This document shows, in pieces, positions 60,856 through 64,000 of a stretch of DNA of 64,000 nt. The stretch spans positions 196,575,962 to 196,639,961 of the forward strand of contig CM077644.1 in the NCBI GenBank assembly GCA_039707465.1, written 5' to 3'. Below the pieces are notes generated by a model, which was given only the letters and a program-made list of their open reading frames with translations, was not told the DNA's origin and did no database searches. A program made the position numbers and the translations under genes. The stretch is from Rhabdophis nuchalis. Taxonomy: Eukaryota > Chordata > Lepidosauria > Squamata > Natricidae. The first letter of the stretch is position 1; each line of letters starts with the position of its first letter.

Positions 60856-60993
60856 CTTAACTTTTGTGGATGTTGTATGTGAGGAAAGTGGCAGAGATTT
60901 AGTAGTAACCGAAGAAACCATAGGTTCGTTTTCACAAGTAGTACAGAGTCCAGGATCTGGTTTATCATGTAATGCTGAGCATTTGTGAGCCAT
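60856..60993 (-). CDS. FER: Candidate alternative first coding exon of FER (FerT-like short isoform)
   Basis: This is a 138-nt open frame of exactly 46 codons, starting MAHKCSALHDKPDPG and ending SSHTTSTKVK, followed by a donor GTAATA starting at 60855. The ATG has A at -3 and G at +4. The phase-0 donor joins directly to the phase-0 exon at 50557-50649. The peptide is Cys-, Ser- and Thr-rich and does not align with the F-BAR/coiled-coil part of full-length FER that should precede DKKDKVSR. In mammals a testis-specific FER product (FerT) starts from an intronic promoter with a unique N-terminus of about 43 residues fused at this position, so size, place and phase all agree. Homology of the peptide to mammalian FerT was not tested. 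A cryptic acceptor (GGCTCAG) just upstream means use as an internal cassette exon cannot be excluded. Confidence 0.72.
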
Positions 60994-61639
60994 AATGAAT
61001 AGCAGTACTGAGCCAAAAATATATGACTTGTCAGTATGCTAAACAGATTGGTCCCAAAATGAACAATATCTAGTTGCAGGATAACAATCTAATGTACCCA
61101 AAAAATATTGTTCAGTTTTTGAATAAGCTGGCATACTATCTTTAACCCAGAATGTCTTTGATCTCATAGGAAGGCAAACTGGATTACTCTATGCTACATA
61201 ACAAAAAGTTGCAAAGTGTCACATTTATTTCTTCTACTTATAAGCTGTTAGGAGGCCTCTTACTATAAAAGTTATCAACTATTTACTTCCATTCTTATTC
61301 ATAAGTACACTCTTTGACAGTACTCAAGGTACCACTGAAATGATTCCATTTTGTTAAGCAAGCAACTATTAGGCAGCTGTTTCAGCCTCCACTCTTTAGC
61401 TCCAATTGTTGAACTGACAGAACACCCCAAGCTGACAGTTTCCCTGTGTCACTTTGAATATAAGAATTCTGCAGGTGAGAATGCTTAGAACACTTGCATG
61501 CATTCTGCTGTGATGAATAATGCTGCAGTGCCACAGTATATCCTGAAGAAACTAATGGAGAAACTTTAACAGAGATATGCAGGATTATTTGCCTAGGCAA
61601 AAGGACTGAAGCACATAGCTTTGGCAGATGCTTCCCTAA

Positions 61640-61715
61640 GTCCCTGGAGTATAAAAACGAAGAGGTTGCAAGATTTTGTTACTATAACAAATCTCAATAA
61701 AAGTTGATTTCCTGG
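61640..61715 (+). promoter_or_regulatory. Possible LTR-type promoter and poly(A) pair
   Basis: GAGTATAAAAACGAAGAGG (TATA box at 61650) is followed 46 nt later by CAATAAAAGTTGATTTCCTGG (AATAAA at 61696). This spacing and wording resemble the core of a retroviral or Gypsy LTR. No flanking TG...CA ends or protein genes were found. Confidence 0.3.
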
Positions 61716-61800
61716 TCTGGTCTACCTAGCAGGGCTGAAAGTGTTCTAGATCGATCGATTGATCGATAGATAGATAGATTTTGAGCTGATAAACAAGGGA

Positions 61801-61847
61801 GACTAGGATAGATCTATTTTGAACTATTTAGCTCTCATCAGCTAGCC
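61801..61847 (-). ncRNA. Hammerhead ribozyme, inverted copy, core mutated
   Basis: On the minus strand it reads GGCUAG, CUGAUGA, stem II GAGCU/AGUUC with a G-U wobble, then AAAA where GAAA is required, AUAGAUCUAU, C and CUAGUC. Replacement of G12, the general base, should abolish cleavage. It faces the intact copy at 61859-61905. Confidence 0.8.
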
Positions 61848-61858
61848 ATACCCTTACT

Positions 61859-61905
61859 GGCTAGCTGATGAGAGCTAAATAGCTCGAAATAGATCTATCC
61901 TAGTC
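61859..61905 (+). ncRNA. Hammerhead ribozyme, copy 3 (intact core)
   Basis: Stem I GGCUAG (61859-61864) pairs with CUAGUC (61900-61905). Core CUGAUGA is 61865-61871, stem II GAGCU-AAAU-AGCUC is 61872-61885, GAA is 61886-61888 and stem III AUAGAUCUAU is 61889-61898. H17 is C61899. Stem I has CUAG/CUAG where array 1 has CCAA/UUGG, so pairing is kept by double changes. Confidence 0.88.
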
Positions 61906-62127
61906 CCCCTTGTTTATTTATTTATCAGCTCAAAAACCTAACACACATGAAAACAAAAGACAACGAAAAAATAGCTTTCTGTCTGCATGGTCTCTGGTGA
62001 TGAGCCAAAGGACAGAAAAAGAAAGCAGTATGCTTCCTCCCTTAATTGGGGCTTACCAGGGTGTTGTAACACAAGCATATATATGATCAGCTCAAAAAAC
62101 CTAGCATATATACATATACATATATAC

Positions 62128-62258
62128 GGCATTGCTGGCTTCGGGGATTTTCCCGTGTATATAGCATGGAGATGTTATTGCAACGTTTCGACAAGATCTC
62201 ACTTGTCATCATCAGGCAGGCTTATATACACGGGAAAATCCCCGAAGCCAGCAATGCC
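62128..62258. repeat. Perfect 36-bp inverted repeat enclosing a hairpin motif
   Basis: The arms at 62128-62163 and 62223-62258 (GGCATTGCTGGCTTCGGGGA...) are perfectly complementary. The loop has CAACGTTTCG, a 6-bp stem GACAAG/CTTGTC with a 6-nt loop (62190-62207), and ATCATCAGGC. The segment at 37361-37398 has the same context with stem GATGGG/CCCATC. Confidence 0.9.
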
Positions 62259-62561
62259 AGCATACCTACACCCGTGAAAATCTACGAAAACAAATACATA
62301 TATACATATATACATATATACATATACATATATTGATCAGCTCATATATATATATATTGATCAGCTCAAAAACATAACACACATATAAAAAAAAATTACA
62401 CAACAGAATTCATGGCTTTCTGTCTAGATGGTCTCTGGTGATGAGCCGAAAGGCAGAAAAGGAAAAGCAGTGTGCTTCCTCCCTTAATTGGGGTCCTAAC
62501 ACGGTGTTGTGGAAACAATTATATATAACTATCCTCCTGTCTCAGCTGACAAGAACAGAAC

Positions 62562-62638
62562 CTAGCTGGCTTAATGGCAAGGCTCTCGCCTGGCATGTAA
62601 TACAGCCCCAGTTCGAATCCCAGTAAGGGTATGGCTAG
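62562..62638 (+). other. tRNA-Gly-like sequence upstream of hammerhead copy 4
   Basis: CTAGCTGGCTTAATGGCAAG has an A-box (TGGCTTAATGG). CTCTCGCCTGGCATG resembles the anticodon arm of tRNA-Gly(GCC), and GTTCGAATCC (62611-62620) is a B-box. Ends CTAGCT and GGCTAG can pair as an acceptor stem. The anticodon stem is poor, so it is a derived head and not a tRNA gene. Confidence 0.65.
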
Positions 62639-62679
62639 CTGATGAGAGCTAAAAAGCTCGAAATAGATCTATCCTAGTC
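62633..62679 (+). ncRNA. Hammerhead ribozyme, copy 4 (intact core)
   Basis: Stem I GGCUAG/CUAGUC, core CUGAUGA 62639-62645, stem II GAGCU-AAAA-AGCUC 62646-62659, GAA 62660-62662, stem III AUAGAUCUAU 62663-62672 and H17 C62673. The stem I 5' strand is also the 3' end of the tRNA-like sequence just upstream. Confidence 0.88.
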
Positions 62680-63088
62680 TCCCTGACTTATTTATTGATC
62701 AGCTCAAAAACTTAACACACATATAAAAAAAATTACACAACGGAATTCATGGCTTTCTGTCTAGATGGTCTCTGGTGATGAGCTGAAAGGCAGAAAAGGA
62801 AAAGCAGTGTGCTTCCAAATTATTAAGTAGTAGAAAAAGCTAATCTGTGCTTACTTTATCCTTGATACATTGGGCTTAAAAGTAAGGAAAATAGCCAGTG
62901 AGAATGAGCGGCCATTGATAACAACATACTGAATTTGGATGTAGCATTGCTATGAGTTAATTCCTCAGTCAGTCAAGATGTTTCATCTAGTATTTCTCAG
63001 TACAATTGGCACAGTTGTTTAATGCTACATATTAATTTGTCTAGCTGATCTCTATAACTATACATTAATGAACCACCAAGTCCTAGTG

Positions 63089-63217
63089 CTGTCAAACGTC
63101 AGCCCACACACCGGATGCATCATGTTCTGGCAACCCCCACGCCCGGTTTTGCAAAGGAGGAAAAAGTAACAATATGTCATATGACAACACCATGATGACA
63201 CATGTTTGACACCCCTC
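63089..63217. mobile_element. hAT-like miniature element with 8-bp target duplication
   Basis: TCCTAGTG occurs at 63081-63088 and 63218-63225. The inner ends CTGTCAAACGTC and GTTTGACACCCCTC are inverted, although the left end lacks the first few bases expected. Confidence 0.7.
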
Positions 63218-63951
63218 TCCTAGTGGGAGCAATTCCAGAGTTCTGAAAGAATTTAAATGTGAAATTACTAATTGGAAATAGGAAAAATATGAAACGTGTT
63301 CCTTATTGCCAGAGGACAGGAAGAAAGCCAATCTTACACCAGAGCTGGGGAAATAGGTGAAATTATAGCCTGGTTTGGTTAATATTTGTTCAAGGCAAGG
63401 GGATATAAATGATAATCAAGAAAAATAAGGAAGTTTGATAAAGTCACTAAAGACAAATTTATCAATACAATATCTCTCCAAATGCCAGTCCTAGGAGAAT
63501 AATATGTTTCCATCTCCCACTTGTGAAATATTAGAAGCATCTGGCTAGCCATTGTGAGAAAGAGTGCAGGGTCTACTCTTGTGTTCTTAAGACTCAAAGT
63601 CCTATTTCATATCTGGTGATATGAATGTAGACACAATGTGATGCCAATGTAGACACAAAGAGTATGAAGGCCCAGTAATTCTTCTCCAAAATTGAAATTA
63701 CACATTGATCCACTGAAGTTGTAACTTCAGTTGATTTGTTTGTCTGAATAGTTATGCAATAAGAAGAGTTACAATTGCACCAAATAAATCATAAAAAGCT
63801 AATATCTGAAGCAGGATAAGTAGACTCTTACTTTATGATGATTTATATTATCGAAAAAAGGCTTAAATTGAGTTTTGAAATTAATATATTTCTTGAATTA
63901 GTAAGTTTTGTTGTTTTAACAAATGAAACATACTATTTGCAAATAAATGCA

Positions 63952-64000
63952 GGTAGTCCTCACTTAATTATGGTAACTAGGGTAATTGGGACTGGAAACA
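63952..64000. mobile_element. Start of a common squamate DNA element, cut by window edge
   Basis: GTAGTCCTCACTTAATTATG and AATTGGGACTGGAAAC resemble the beginning of a widespread snake repeat (GTAGTCCTCGACTTACGACC type). The rest lies outside the window. Related decayed pieces may lie at 21910-22020 and 22770-22860. Confidence 0.4.

Larger units (their letters stand above)
61745..62830 (+). mobile_element. Hammerhead-bearing repeat, array 2 (retrozyme/Penelope-like)
   Basis: The region mixes sense and inverted pieces of the unit seen in array 1. Two sense hammerheads (61859, 62633) and one inverted dead one (61801) are present. TGTCTGCATGGTCTCTGGTG-type blocks lie at 61980, 62418 and 62757. 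There is a tRNA-Gly-like head at 62562-62638, a 36-bp inverted repeat at 62128-62258, and TATACA microsatellites at about 62285-62330. It is non-coding. Confidence 0.75.

Noticed and set aside
60734..60988. 84-codon + strand frame opposite the FerT-like exon
   Set aside because: It is antisense to the 46-codon exon frame. The minus-strand reading has the Kozak context and a donor in the right phase, and the plus reading has neither.
62420..62470. Second hammerhead-like string (GGTGATGAGCCGAAAGGCAG) in the same repeats
   Set aside because: It resembles the core with a GCC-GAAA-GGC stem II, but C3 is G, an extra A separates stem II from GAAA, stem I does not pair, and other copies (36980, 61995) lose the stem. 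Probably coincidence or a very old remnant.
62562..62638. Functional tRNA gene
   Set aside because: The A and B boxes are good, but the anticodon stem does not pair well and the sequence is embedded in a repeat, so it is a tRNA-derived head.

Overview
The window is vertebrate intronic DNA, most likely from a squamate reptile and probably a snake. The host gene is FER, a non-receptor tyrosine kinase. The repeats are L2- and CR1-clade LINEs, squamate-type tRNA SINEs, hAT and Tc1/mariner miniature elements and abundant microsatellites. FER lies on the minus strand. Seven coding exons join in phase: SH2 linker (50557-50649), SH2 (49043-49246 and 43976-44098), and kinase N-lobe and alphaC/hinge up to the His-Arg of the catalytic loop (28072-28128, 27237-27352, 26726-26820, 1594-1717). 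The rest of the kinase domain lies off the left edge. The exons encoding the F-BAR half of full-length FER are not in the window.

An eighth exon at 60856-60993 opens with ATG in a good Kozak context, encodes 46 residues and ends in a phase-0 donor. That donor fits the phase-0 acceptor of the SH2-linker exon. This is the layout expected for the short FerT isoform, known in mammals to start from an internal promoter, and I propose it as the reptile counterpart.

The introns are densely packed with repeats. An old antisense L2 (about 10.0-14.8 kb) is interrupted by a CR1 and by a young L2 with a 934-codon ORF. A CR1 interrupted by an L2 lies at 23.6-24.6 kb. Further L2 copies lie at 3.4-6.2, 29.3-30.8, 32.8-34.2 and 51.2-52.7 kb. 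Three TA-flanked copies of one non-autonomous DNA transposon lie at 25.1, 39.4 and 41.8 kb, two of them with independent L2 fragments and long pyrimidine microsatellites. Several hAT-like miniature elements keep perfect 8-bp target duplications. At 44.8-46.1 kb is an L1-type insertion with an intact ORF1, a poly(A) tail and an 11-bp target duplication but no ORF2 (a half-L1).

The most unusual finding is a family of hammerhead ribozymes on the + strand. Four copies (36824-36870, 37173-37219, 61859-61905, 62633-62679) have every core residue and a perfect stem II. They have a very short stem III, and stem I changes by paired substitution between the two arrays. A fifth, antisense copy (61801-61847) has lost the catalytic G12. 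They sit in retrozyme/Penelope-like repeats. The first array is a tandem pair with a 349-bp period, and the best-preserved unit of the second has a tRNA-Gly-like head whose last bases form hammerhead stem I. A nearby 36-bp perfect inverted repeat encloses a motif with a second covarying stem.

I found no CRISPR array, rRNA, functional tRNA gene or other host protein gene. Element family names are recognised by eye and were not searched in a database.
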